From Auriscalpium vulgare (taxonomy: Eukaryota > Basidiomycota > Agaricomycetes > Russulales > Auriscalpiaceae), in the NCBI GenBank assembly GCA_019915015.1, contig JAHBBC010000061.1:1-64000 (forward strand): 64,000 bases of DNA, in the 5' to 3' direction. The notes beneath the pieces were generated by a model. That model was not told the origin of the DNA, searched no databases, and saw nothing but the letters and a program-made list of their open reading frames with translations. Shown piece by piece: positions 34,430 to 46,817 of the stretch. The stretch's first letter is position 1. Every line of letters begins with the position of its first letter. The position numbers and the translations under genes are program-made.

Positions 34430-36200
34430 CGCGCAAGCGAATTCTCAAGATGGAGAGCTTCAGGATCACCAGGTCGTCGTGCGCGCTTCGGGGCTCACAA
34501 CACGGCCTCAACCTCAACCTCAAGCTCGCCAGACAGGCGGGACTCCCCGGCCGCCCGCAACCTGCTGAAACGACAAAGCCTAGCGACGGATCTCGCGTGT
34601 TCGTCGTCCTCGTGGCGCCGCCTTGATATCCCCTCCCCACAACCTCCGTCTTTGCTGCATCTTTGGTGGGCCCCCTTCTTCGCATGTTCTGGGATCTTCC
34701 TGGTACTACTTATCACGATCGGGTCTCATTTCAAATGTTGTATATATGGCTACGTGTACACGATACAATCATATTTAATAAAAACTTACTTTTGGCTTCC
34801 GCGGCGCCCCACAACTAGTCCTCCGACTCCCAGCCTCTCGCCACTTGCGAACGCGTTTCTTCGCATCCGATTCCTTCCAGAACGAATGTTTTCAAGCCTG
34901 CCCACATCCTGTGCACGGACCTGTCCAGCATAGATCATAAAAGAAAACGGATCCTTACGCATCAAAGTCATCGCCGGGCATAGCTCTCCAGCGGGCAGTG
35001 ATCATCCTGCTCGGTCACGCCAGCTACTAGTCTTCACCGGCATAGGGTACGCACCCGCGCTGCTTGCATCCCATTCATAGCGTCACGGCGGCATGCGACT
35101 CGAGATGCCCGGAGGCGCACTATGGCATGGGTCGCGCAGTGTACCGCTACTGCGCGCAGACGAGCCGTTCGAGTTCGAGGCCGTCAACATACGGGCCGCC
35201 AGAATCTGGAAAAAAACGGCGTGTTGAGCGCAGATTGCGCGAAAGGCGGTAGAGTTTGCACGGCGGGTGTGCTTGTATGATACGGGCCGCCGAGCATTCG
35301 ATTTTGATCATGCTACGCAAGACGAAGCTATTAGAGCTCGAGCTATCAAGAGCACGGTGAGACGAGAAGCGTCTTACCGGGACAATAACATGAGTATCAG
35401 TTCTACATCGTCCAGCGCTCATAGGCAGGTGAGTTCATCGCGGACGGAGGTCGACAGCGGCCGAGGTTCGAAATGGGGAATGAGGCGGGCATGATATCGT
35501 GCACGGGCAGCGGGAAATCGTAGAGACGACGTGATCGGAGGGTCGAGAACTGAAGAGAAGCCGAAAATATGTTGAGCTCGCATGGTAGGTATAAAGATCA
35601 GCTCACGACTCACGACGTATCGATACCACCAGGTCGATGGAATTGGGCTGTCCTCTCTTCTCACTTGGAGTGCGCTGCGCATGTCCGATGTGATGAAAGT
35701 GGGAGACGGGAGGGGTACGCACTCTACCACATCGTGACTGCCTGGTCGACACGCACTGATCGTGAGCTCGAGTGCACACGCTGACGGTCGCTCACGGCAC
35801 CGATACTTTTCTACACTGACAGACGGCGACACAGCGAAGGATTTCTTGACATCCCAGCTGCAGACAGTGATGAGCGGACGCATGACTATGGTTCGAGAGA
35901 GCCGACGCAGCCACCAGGCTTTCGACGACTCGCCTAGCTTGGCGCGCCCGGGCCCGTCATTCACCACGGTGTAAGATACGAGGTGTGCACCGCTTGCTCT
36001 TCTTGTAGCATCGGCCGATCGCTGACGCGTGCCCTTGGTTAGCTGCAGAGAAAGCCAGGCGGTGTAGCCAGGTGACGCACCGACATTATCCACAGGTACT
36101 CCTCCGAAGCCCAGACCGAGACGCTGCTGCGCGCGCATGCGACAAGGGCTCTCGCGGGTGAAGCCCTATGGCGTGCGGCACCTCTCCTGGCGACCTAGCG
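34430..36200. repeat. Degenerate repeat family, copy 3
   Basis: Longest copy, containing the left blocks shared with copy 2 and the right blocks shared with copy 1. A 239-residue open frame on the - strand (35419-36138) shares RARYHARLIPHFEPRPLSTS with copy 1, but the rest of the frame does not match, so coding is doubtful. Confidence 0.68.
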
Positions 36201-37048
36201 ACCTAGCTCAACGAAGCGATCTTGAGAGTGTGACAAGAGAAATTAGAAAGATGAACTCGAGCAAAGTTTAAGACAGGTACGCACCGCGCCATTCTCAGTG
36301 GCTACCCTCCACGCTACGATGGCGCCTCTCCCAGACGCCGCGTCCGGCCTCCGCAGATGGGACGCGCGCGCGAAGCTTGAGCGCGGTGAGGAGGGCAGGT
36401 TGCAGACATTGAACGCGCAACACGGATGTAACGCAGGTTGGGTGGGGCAGAACGTAGGCCAGGGTGATACTTCGCAGGTGTATGGGTTTCGACGAAGTTC
36501 AATCTATCAGGAGCCGCTTGATCGACCAGGTGCTTGCAGAACAATGGTTTCGGTCGGCGACACGACTCTAGTGAGCGTGGATTTACCGCGACATTGCCTC
36601 GCCTCGCTGTGGACAAGATCGGAGGCGGTTGTATGGCAAGGCGTCGTCGAGAGGCGGTGCGGCGCTCACAGTGTCAGCGCGTGGCGACGTGAGAGTCTGA
36701 CTCTTTGCCCAACGACCTAGGTACACGTGTCTTGGGGCTCGCCATCGTACCACCGCGATCTCGCCGCATCGTAAGTCATTCCGAGGCTCTAGCTCACTAA
36801 ATCTCGCTCACTGCCTCTGATGACGCTGCTTGGACGTAGATCCAACTGCAAACCAACATCCGTCCCGTCCTTGCAACTCTCGACAAACCGATGGCACACG
36901 CGCATGCTGAACACAACGTTGGGTGCGATTTCTGAACGTCGTGCTACGGTAGCAACCGCGCTGATGATCTGTCGACACAGGAATGCTGTTTCTCCCGAGG
37001 CTGCATCCGTTCTGAAGGATAGGCTCGAGCTCACAGGTGCGTACATGC
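36201..37048. other. Gap before the NLR gene
   Basis: No gene supported with confidence. An open frame at 36298-36720 has no recognisable content. The stretch 36820-37048 could include an upstream exon or the 5' leader of the NLR gene. Confidence 0.45.
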
Positions 37049-40000
37049 ATGTCATCGTCAACGCCTCTTCTGTCGCTGAGACACTCTTCTCAAGTCAAAA
37101 GGTGCACAGGACTGCCCAAGATCAGCTCCCTCAAGGGCTTCTATGTCTCCATCCGAGTCGACGGTACTGTGAAGGACACTGGTCTATCTAAGGGCAAGGA
37201 TGAAGTTATATGGAATTCGGAACCTATCCCTCTCGTCTTGTATGTTTCTTACTCCTCAATTCTCGAAAGGCATCATTGATGATGCCTGTCAGTGAATTCT
37301 CCGATACATCCGCAGTAGAGATGCAGATCTGGGCCGCCCGTGGGATCCCAAAATTTCGGCCAAAGCCTGTCGCCAGAATTTCTATTCCTCTTTCAGATTT
37401 GCTACTAGTCAGGACCGGTAAGTCATCTATTCTGCATTGTATTTTATCAGGATGGCCATACAAATATGCCCTTCGTCCTAGACCCATGCTCCCTCACAAT
37501 CACATATCCTAAGAAGAGTGCAGGCCAGCTATGCCAACTCTATGTGACTGCCACTGAGATAACTCAACAGCAAGAGCAAGAGCACATTCAAAGTGAGGTA
37601 GCTAATGTGATAGCAAACCCCATAGGTGGTGCCCCAGATGCAATCGCATCAGTGGGAGATGCAGCTGTGTCTGTACATGAGCATGCTGCATCTGCAGTTG
37701 ATGTATGGGGACCACTTCTGAAAAAGTTCACTGTGTTTGCAGATTTGATGGACAAAGTGTCTGAGGTATATTTGCTGCCTTATCTTTGATAGTTTACAGT
37801 GCTGAGTGGATCTTTAGGTTCACCCATACTTGTCAGCAGCCTGGAAAATATTGGATGCTGGGAGGAAGGTATGCATGTTATTCATTTCTTAGGGAACAAA
37901 ATTTATACAACTATGCAGATAATGGTCACTCAACAAAAACGAGACAGCACAGTTGCAAAGCTTGGACAAGATATGATCAATGTCTATGATCTCATCACCC
38001 AAGCTGGTGCTTTTCAGGGGAGTGAAGGACAAAAAAATGTTTGCAGTGCCCTAGCCAAGCAAACCTTGGAATGTGGCTATTTCATTGTTGACTATTACAG
38101 GAACAAAATCTTCTGTAAATCCCAGCCTTTTGCTTCAATTTTGAAAGCTTGTTAATTTTATTTACAGGGAACGAACTGTCAAGCACATAGTGTCTCAGAT
38201 TGATAGTATCATCTCAAGGTATCAGGATCAGTTCAGGGAACTCAAGGATGCCTTTCAACTGCAAACAGCTATCCACACTCAACTGGTTGTTCAAAGAATC
38301 TTTGCAAATGTAGGCCAAGTTGAAAATCTTGGTAAGCTTTCTGCTATTACTTGAACTCTTTTCTCACAGAAAGACTAGTGGAGAAATTTGAACTCTCTAC
38401 TATGCCTTATGCTCAAGGTGTGCGACATCAGACAGGAAAGCAATGCCTGGCAGGGACACGTGAAAAACTGCTTGATGATATCAAAGATTGGATTGATAGT
38501 CCAAAAGATAATGGTCCAAAATTATGTCTCTTGACTGGTCTCTCTGGAAGTGGAAAGTCATCTGTGGCACACTCCATTGCAGAGCACTATCATCAGCTGA
38601 AACGCTTGGGGTCATCTTTCTGTTTTAACAAAGGCAAAGTCCTGTCAAAATTACTGTTCACTACTCTGGCAAAAGATCTTGCTCAATTTGACCGTGATTT
38701 CAAACATTCACTTGTAAACTCCATTGGCAACAATGCATCACTGCAATCAGTGCAAGATCTGAATGATCAAGTGCAAAATTTCATCATTTCACCTATGCAG
38801 GATCTCACCTTTGTGGGACCTATTGTGATTGTTATTGATGCACTGGATGAGAGTGGAATTTTAGGCTATCGCATTGAGTTATTGAGATTATTGATCACAC
38901 TTTCAAAGCTGCCATCAAATTTCCGTATTCTTCTAACGTCCAGGCCAGAGGAGGATGTTTTGAGGACTCTTGTTCCAAATCCCAATGTGCACCATCTCAA
39001 AATGGGAGATGTTGCAAAGGAGTTGACTGACAAAGATATCCTACAATTTGTCTCCTCTCAGCTCACAGACGAGTTAGGGATGCCACTTTCTATATTTCAA
39101 GGCCAACATTATAGGACTTTGGTGAAGAAATCGGAAGGACTATTTCAGTGGGCTTACCTTGCCTGCTCTGTCATTAAAGGTCAAATGGGAGGGAGATCCT
39201 TAAATCGTGAGATGCTGAGGAGATATAAGCAGCTCACTTCAAATAGCTCTCAAGAATCACATCATGAAAAAGGAGTGTTAGATGAGTTATATGATGTTGT
39301 ATTGTCCCAATTCATTGTAGAGCCGGAGGCTGATGGAGCAAATGAGAGGCTGAAGACTCTAAGAGCACTCTTAGGACAAATACTTGCTGCTTTCCAGCCG
39401 CTATCAGCCAACTCTCTGGAAAAAATGTATACAATGATTCCAGGCCTGGATTTGACCCTGACTGAAGACTTTGGATGGGCTCTGGGAAAATTGGGTGCTC
39501 TGCTTACAGGGGTTAGTGATCCATCAGAGCCAATTCGCTTTATTCATTCATCTTTCCGAGACTTTGTAACCACTAAGACAAAGAGTGGAAAGTTCTATGT
39601 GGAAGATTTGTCACAGCATCACCGACTATTTGTGCAAGGTGCACTTAATACTCTCAATAAGAAGCTTAGATTCAATATGTGCCAGATTCCATCTTCTTAT
39701 CATGCGAATAGTGATGTTCCAGACTTGAATGAGGAAATTGCAGCATACTTTGACCCCTGGTCAAAATATGCAGTACAATACTGGGCAATGCATTTGGAGA
39801 CAATATTATTTGATCCACAACTTGAGTGTCTTATACAACTGCTACTTGAAAGAAAACTGCTCTTTTGGCTTGAGGCTCTTAGTCTATTAGACATTGTAAA
39901 TACTGCTGTAGGATCATTGTATGCGGCCGCTGCATACTGTCAGGTTAGTCACGGGTTGAATCCTATTGTGAATAACAAAACTAATGCTCTGCTCTAGGAA

Positions 40001-42583
40001 AATAGATTGATTTCATATATCTTGGATGCTGTGAGATTTGTGCAAATGTTTGCACCTCCCATTGTCAGATCAGTGCCTCAATTGTACCTATCAGGCATTC
40101 CGAGTGCTCCAACAACATCTATTGTGTATCAAGAGCATATAAAGCTTCTGAAAAGTGTGCCTGTTGTACATTTAGGGCATACACCTTATTGGCCTAGAAC
40201 AATTACATCTATACAGGCCCATAAGAACGCTGTTCAAGCTGTAGCATATTCACCAGATGGAAGACACATTGCCTCTGGCTCTGGTGACCGGACCATCCGC
40301 ATATGGGATGCACAGACCGGCCAGCCGGTGGGCACACCTCTTGAGGGGCACACAAGTTGGGTCTACTCTGTGGCATACTCCCCAGATGGAAGACATATTG
40401 CCTCTGGCTCTGATGACCGGACCATCCACATCTGGGATGCACAGACAGGCCAGCCGGTGGGCACACCTCTTGAGGGGCACGCAAGTTGGGTCAACTCTGT
40501 GGCATACTCCCCAGATGGAAGACACATTGCATCTGGCTCTGGTGACCGTACCATCCGCATCTGGGATGCACAGACAGGCCAGCCAGTGGGCACACCCCTT
40601 GAGGGACACGCATGTTGGGTCAACTCTGTGGCATACTCCCCAGATGGAAGACACATTGCCTCTGGCTCTGATGACCGGACCATCCGCATCTGGGATGCAC
40701 AGACAGGCCAGCCGGTGGGCACACCTCTTGAGGGGCACATAAGTGTGATCTTCTCTGTGGCATACTCCCCAGATGGAAGACACATTGCCTCTGGCTCTAA
40801 TGACCGGACCATCCGCATCTGGGATGCACAGACCGGCCAGCCAGTGGGCACACCCCTTGAGGGACACGCAAGTTGGGTCTCCTCTGTGGCATACTCCCCA
40901 GATGGAAGACACATTGCCTCTGGCTCTGATGACCGGACCATCCGCATCTGGGATGCACAGACCAGCCAGCCGGTGGGCACACCTCTTGAGGGGCACACAA
41001 GTTGGGTCTACTCTGTGGCATACTCCCCAGATGGAAGACACATTGCCTCTGGCTCTGATGACCGGACCATCCGCATCTGGGATGCACAGACCGGCCAGCC
41101 GGTGGGCACACCTCTTGAGGGGCACACAATTTGGGTCTCCTCTGTGGCATACTCCCCAGATGGAAGACACATTGCCTCTGGCTCTGGTGACCGGACCATC
41201 CGCATCTGGGATACACAGACAGGCCAGCCAGTGGGCACACCTCTTGAGGGGCACACAAGTTGGGTCTACTCTGTGGCATACTCCCCAGATGGAAGACACA
41301 TTGCCTCTGGCTCTGGTGACTGGACCATCCGCATCTGGGATGCACAGACAGGCCAGCCGGTGGGCGCACCTCTTATGGGGCACACAAATTGGGTCTACTC
41401 TGTGGCATACTCCCCAGATGGAAGACACATTGCCTCTGGCTCTGGTGACCGGACCATCCGCATCTGGGATGCACAGACCGGCCAGCCGGTGGGCACACCT
41501 CTTGAGGGGCACACAAGTTGGGTCTACTCTGTGGCATACTCCCCAGATGGAAGACACATTGCCTCTGGCTCTGGTGACCGGACCATCCGCATCTGGGATG
41601 CACAGACAGGCCAGCCGGTGGGCGCACCTCTTATGGGGCACACAAATTCAGTCTACTCTGTGGCATACTCCCCAGATGGAAGACACATTGCCTCTGGCTC
41701 TGGTGACTGGACCATCCGCATCTGGGATGCACAGACAGGCCAGCCGGTGGGCACACCTACAGGCCAGCCGGTGGGCACACCTCTTGAGGGGCACACAAGT
41801 TCAGTCTACTCTGTGGCATACTCCCCAGATGGAAGACACATTGCCTCTGGCTCTGATGACCGGACCATCCGCATCTGGGATGCACAGACAGGCCAGCCAG
41901 TGGGCACACCTCTTGAGGGGCACACAAGTTGGGTCTACTCTGTGGCATACTCCCCAGATGGAAGACACATTGCCTCTGGCTCTGATGACCGGACCATCCG
42001 CATCTGGGATGCACAGACAGGCCAGCCGGTGGGCACACCCCTTGAGGGGCACACAAGTTCAGTCTACTCTGTGGCATACTCCCCAGATGGAAGACACATT
42101 GCCTCTGGCTCTGGTGACCGGACCATCCGCATCTGGGATGCACAGACCGGCCAGCCGGTGGGCACACCTCTTGAGGAGCACACAAGTTCAGTCTACTCTA
42201 TGGCATACTCCCTGGATGGAACCCACACTGCCTCTGGCTCTCATGACCAAAACATCCGCATCTGGGAAGTACAACCAAACATGCCACATACTAACCAGCT
42301 GTCTCATTCTCATTTGGTGAAACTCTCTCCAGGTATGAATCATTCTCTGTGCAACCCCCACAATTTAAATGCCCAACATAATGGGAGTGATATCCAGCTT
42401 ACTATAACTTCTGATGGCTGGATTGTTGATTCTGCATGTTCTCCTCCCGCTCTTATAATGTGGCTTCCCCCCCACAATCGAGTTCTCCACACACCAAGCA
42501 CAATTCACATTATGGGTGCTCATACTGAGGTTGACCTTAGTGATTTTGCACATGGTCCAGACTGGACTAAATGCATGGAATAG
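37049..42583 (+). CDS. NLR-like receptor: C2-like, NACHT, 16 WD40 repeats (HET-E/NWD-type)
   Basis: A candidate STAND NTPase for non-self recognition or programmed cell death. A C2-like domain comes first (GLPKISSLKGFYVSIRVDGT, SAVEMQIWAARGIPKFRPKP). A helical region follows (VAKLGQDMINVYDLITQAGA), then NACHT with Walker A GLSGSGKSS and Walker B IVIVIDALDES, TSRPEED, and a winged-helix part ending near 39947. WD40 repeats fill 40217-42284, then a conserved C-terminus (DGWIV, LPPHNR, EVDLSDFAHG, WTKC). About six introns. The start at 37049 is uncertain. The splice after 38113 gives a one-base mismatch in my reading and the one at ~37407 needs a weak GTCAGG donor, so an alternative exon or a damaged allele is possible. 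The gene is visibly AT-richer than its neighbours. Confidence 0.85.
40217..42284 (+). repeat. 16 tandem WD40 repeats of 129 bp, high internal conservation
   Basis: Each unit reads roughly GHTSWVYSVAYSPDGRHIAS followed by GSGDRTIRIWDAQTGQPVG and TPLE, 43 residues. Repeats 2-15 differ almost only at unit positions 3-7 and 23-25. Repeat 12 contains an extra 24 bp copy (41735-41758 and 41759-41782). The last unit is diverged. This matches the high-internal-conservation WD40 arrays of fungal NLRs, in which variable positions line the binding face. Confidence 0.92.
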
Positions 42584-43076
42584 TAGAAAGAATATTGTTT
42601 GTAGTAGTCCTGATGGGATGGAAAATGTTTATCCAATATAAGCCACATAACAGAATGTAAAGATGTGGAGGTTCTTGTTATACACAGCGGGGTGAGTGCA
42701 TACACGTTTTCTAGGTGAGCAGTCATCATGAGGCTGAGTGCAAGCTTCATCCTGTGGATTATCTAAATTATTCTAATTCATGCAACTGGGCCTCAATGGA
42801 TAACCATCCCAGTACACAAGTCCCCTCAACAACACACGTGATGTTAGATTATAGGATGGGTAGACCAACAGTAGGACCAACACAACACACAAGTCAACTA
42901 TGCAAACAGAAATGAAGTGGCAGGAGGGACCACAGGAATATGGCCGAGACATGCTGAGGTATGATCAGAATGCAGAATGTAGTGGACGAGAATGGTGAAC
43001 AAAAGGCGCGAGGATGGAGAGGGAGAGATGCAGCAATGCGCGAACCGGAACGACTAGCAATACAGTACTTATCCAC
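42584..43076. other. Intergenic between the NLR and RRM genes (convergent 3' ends)
   Basis: AT-rich and then GC-rich; the composition changes near 42990. No gene seen. Confidence 0.5.
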
Positions 43077-45663
43077 CTACGATACACACGCGCCCACCTC
43101 CGCCGGCGCTCCGCCCCCGCCCCCGCCCCCGCTGCTCACCGGCCGCGCCGCCTGCTCATCGTGCGCGGCGTGCTGCACCGGGTCCGACCCCGAGCGGTGC
43201 ATCGGCACGCGGTCCACCGAGCGCCGCTTCTCGCGCTCCTTGTTCTTCCCCTTGTCCTCCCAGAACACATCGACCTCGAGCTCCGGGCGGCGCTCGAACC
43301 CACCCATGCGCTCCAGCAGCCCGCTCACGCCCGCGAGCTCGCGATCGTCGTCGACGTCGGCGCGGCGCGCGCGACTTGTGCTGCGGCTGCGGCTGCGCCT
43401 CCGCGCCCCGTCGTTGGCCGCGATCCCGTTGGCCATCGCGCTGTGCTCCTCTGCACCCTTGAGTATCTCGTGCGCGAGCCCGCTGCCGCCCTTGCCCTGC
43501 ACGCTGCCGCTCCCGGGGATCAGCGGGAAGTACCCTGGATCAATACCCATGAAATAATCTCCCCCGCCGCCGCCGCCCCCGTCGTTATGCACGGGCGCGC
43601 CAACCGCGGGGTTAATGAACGGGTTCGCGCCCGCGCCGGGACGTCCCCAGAACGCGCCGGGCGACATCGCGGGGCCCGGCGAGAACGGCATGCCGGCGGC
43701 AGGCGCAAACTGGAACGACGGCATGCTGGGCGTGATCGGCGGCAGCCCGTGCGGCGTCGCCATGCCCATCGGGTGTCCGTGGGGCGAGTGCAGCGGCGGC
43801 GGGTGCGCAAAATATTGCGGCGCGTGGATGGGGGAGGGGAGGAGCGGGTGGTGCAGCGGGGACATCTGCGGGTGGTGCAGGGGCGACATCTGCGGGTGAT
43901 GCGTCGGCGAGAGTGCGTGCGGCTGGAACGCGGACGGCGGCGGCAGCGCGATGGGCCCTGGATGCGCGGGATGCTGCGCGTACTGCGGCTGTTGCGGCTG
44001 GTGGTGGTGCGGTAATTGCGGCTGCTGAGGATGTTGCGCGCGGCGTGGTGACGGCGAGGAATGACGGGGATGCTTGAGGGACGGCGCGCTGGCCGCAGGG
44101 CCCGACGCGGGGGGCCGGCGCTGCGAGAGCGCAGGCTGCGAGCGCGTGTGCTGCACGGGCGGCGGCGCGGGCGGCGGGCTCGGCGGGAGCAGGCTCGTCA
44201 CGGACTGCTGGCCGGAGCTCGACGACGGCGGCGTTGGCAGCTCGTTGCGCCCTACCGGCGCCCCGGGCTGCGTCTGCGTTGGGAGGCTCGGCGTTGGCTC
44301 CCGCAGAACCGACGCATTGACGCTCGCGAGGCGCGCGAACGGCTGTTGCTGCTGTGCTTCCGGACGCGGAGATTGATAGAGTTGGGATGAGAAGGGGTCG
44401 AATGGCTGTGGGGAACGTGGTTGGCTATGTGCAGTTTCAATGGCGTAGTTTGAAAGGAGGCCGGATAGACGGGTGCTTTGCTGTTGCTGCTGCTGCTGCT
44501 GTTGGTGTAGCTGCTGCTGTGCCGCGAACGTAGACAACGCGGCCAGCGACGCAGCGGTAATATTAGCGAACTGCGCGGGGGGCACCGGTGAGGAAGGCGC
44601 GGTTGGCTGTGCAGATGCCGAGTACTTGTCGTAATGCACCTTCAACGGTCGACCATTATACTCGTATCTGTATGACAAATGAATGGGAGAAGGATGAGAA
44701 GGAGAAGATGGATGTCACCCGTTGAACATCTTGGCCGCCCGCTCCGAGTCGAGCTCTGTCGCAAACACCACCGTGCCGAACCCGCGTGACCGGCCATCGG
44801 GGCCAAGTGCGACATCGGCGCGGAGGATGGTGCCCGCCTGACGGAACAGGTCTTTCAAATCCTGCCACTGACAGTGAAATGGCAACTGTGGAGCGGAACA
44901 TCAGAATAATTAGCGGGTTCTCAGCGCTAGAGCTATCATCCGACACGCACATTCCCGACGAAAAGATTGCGGGAGACTGCTCCCGCGGTGGAGGGTCGGT
45001 CGTGGCCGTAAAGGGCACCGTACTCCGCGTACGGGTCGTCGAAGGAGGCGTGGGGAGCGGGGGCAGCGAAAGCAGACGTGGGGGCAGGACTCATGGGATT
45101 CGAATATGGCAGGGGGCGGGGCGCGGGGGCGAGAAAGCTGCCCGGGGGTCCGGGGGGATTGTCGAGGTCAGCAGGGAGACGGTCGAGACGCACTTCGAGG
45201 ATTCGCGACTGCCACGAGTAGCCGTTGAACATGTCGACGGCCCTGCCTGCGTCCTCCGCGGTGGCCAATAGAACTGTCCCGTAGCCGCGGGAGCGGTTGT
45301 CGGGGCCCAGGGAGACGTCGGCGCGGAGGACGGTGCCGGCCTTGCGGAAGAGGTCCTTGAGATCTTGCCAGCGGACGCGGTACGGAAGCTGCGGTGGATA
45401 AAATAAGCCAAGGGGCGAAGTGATAAGGGCGGGCAACGTGCATTGCCTGCGAAGAGCTGTGTGCGGGTGTCTTTGAGGGGCACGGGGCGGCCGTCTGCGG
45501 ATGGGCGAGACGAGGTCGCCATCTGGATGACGGCGTCGATCTCCTCGCTGGTGGGTGCATGGTGTGGTGGGGACGCGGGGGCGGCGGGGGTGCTGCTGGA
45601 GGGCGATGGGGCTGTGATGGGGACGGTGGGCGGGCGGGACGGGTGGGGGTCGAGCTGGGCCAT
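43077..45663 (-). CDS. RNA-binding protein with two RRMs and a long Pro/Gln-rich C-terminus (Gbp2/Hrb1-like)
   Basis: A likely mRNA-binding protein. It starts MAQLDPHPSRPPTVPITAPS at 45663. RRM1 has RNP2-like TQLFAGN joined by an intron to LPYRVRWQDLKDLFRKAGTV, and RNP1 RSRGYGTVLL. RRM2 has RNLFVGN joined to LPFHCQWQDLKDLFRQAGTI and RNP1 RSRGFGTVVF, then YEYNGRPLKVHYDKYSA. The rest (~500 residues) is low complexity: a polyQ run near 44485-44520, and Pro/His-rich blocks such as HHPQMSPLHHPQMSPLHHP. A short basic Arg/Ser element (RRRSRSRSTSRARR) lies near 43390. Three introns. The intrinsically disordered tail may support granule formation (inference). Confidence 0.88.
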
Positions 45664-46618
45664 GAAAGCGCGAGAACGAGCGGGGGTCTGGCGGGCGGAG
45701 GGAGGAGGAGAGATGCGTGCGGAGGACAGAGACGCGGCGTGTGTGGCGTCGAGAAAGAGAAAAGGAAAGCGGAGGAGAGACGAACGGCCGGAAGCCGCGC
45801 GCGCCGCCCACCGCTCCACACCAAACGGGGGCGCCTCCTGACGTCATCGCCACGCTCATCTCGCATTTATTAAATCTCCCTTTACCCGGCGCGCCTTGGT
45901 TACGCGTCCGTCCGCCGCTGACCGCGTCGACCGCCCGCCCGCCACGTCGCACCGCCCATCGGACCCCGTCGGCACAGCACCGCGACGGCAAAGGCGCTTC
46001 GGGCGAAACCTTGATTGCGTCTTCGGTGGAGACGGATGATCTGGGGTCCCCTCTACGCGCGCACGCACCTCCGCCGGCCGTCTGTTCTCGAAGCCGTCCG
46101 CGCACGTCCCGGCCTCCACACCTCTTCCACGTCCGCTTCGGCGACGCTGCATCCTCGACGCTCTGCACCAGCAGCCGTTGCCAGCCAATCACACGCCAAG
46201 CGTTTAAACGCGCTGCATCAGCTAGAACCCCACTCCATTCATATCACTACGCACCGGCTTACCCTGCACCTCCTTCCATCTCCGCGACAGCTGCACCACC
46301 CGCCCGCCGTGGCCACCGCACCGTCGCCCCCGCCCATGTCGTGGTAGAAGGTGAGCGCGTCTGCCGCCTTCGAGGGTCTGCGTCGTTCCATCATCGCCCT
46401 GACGTCATCTCTTCTATCCTTCTCTCTGTCACGCGCCCGCGTCACTGGCTCCTCCTCGCAGCATTCCAAGCTACACCTCCCACCATACGGCCACGCACAC
46501 ACGCACACCACGAGATTGAGAAACAGGGCACCTCGCGCTTCCACGCACAGAACGCACCCTCAATAAGTGCCACCTTTCTTCGCGGAAGTGTACGTACGAT
46601 CGCAATCGCTGTGCCAAT
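45664..46618. other. Gap between the RRM gene and Harbinger copy 1
   Basis: Contains the RRM gene promoter. The last bases before 46619, read on the - strand, continue the F-box-like frame interrupted by Harbinger copy 1 (WHSDCDRTYTSAKKG). The remaining open frames look like GC-rich noise. Confidence 0.5.
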
Positions 46619-46817
46619 AGGGGAGCTCAGAGTAGACCGTTTTCGTTTCCGTTTCGTTTTCAAACGCCTTTCGTTTTCGATTCGGCCCGCGGCATAAGTG
46701 ACCCGATGTGTGACAATCGTGTGACTTTAGGTGACGCTCGCGTTGTGCGGCGTCTTCGTGTCTCACACACTCATTCCCTCGCGATACCTCCTTAATCTAC
46801 ACTCTCCTACTCTCTTA

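Noticed and set aside
35419..36138. 239-residue - strand ORF in repeat copy 3
   Set aside because: Only ~30 residues are shared with copy 1 and the surrounding frame is not conserved, so it is likely a chance frame.
36298..36720. 140-residue ORF before the NLR gene
   Set aside because: No recognisable motif and no consistent splice neighbours.
40250..42320. Long antisense and alternative-frame ORFs (up to 515 residues) across the WD40 array
   Set aside because: They arise because the 129 bp unit is a multiple of three, so any stop-free frame is repeated. They encode only repeats of the unit with no family match.
44936..46192. 418-residue ORF on the - strand
   Set aside because: It overlaps the RRM1 exon, and its upstream part is promoter-like GC-rich sequence with no motif. 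The RRM gene starts at 45663.
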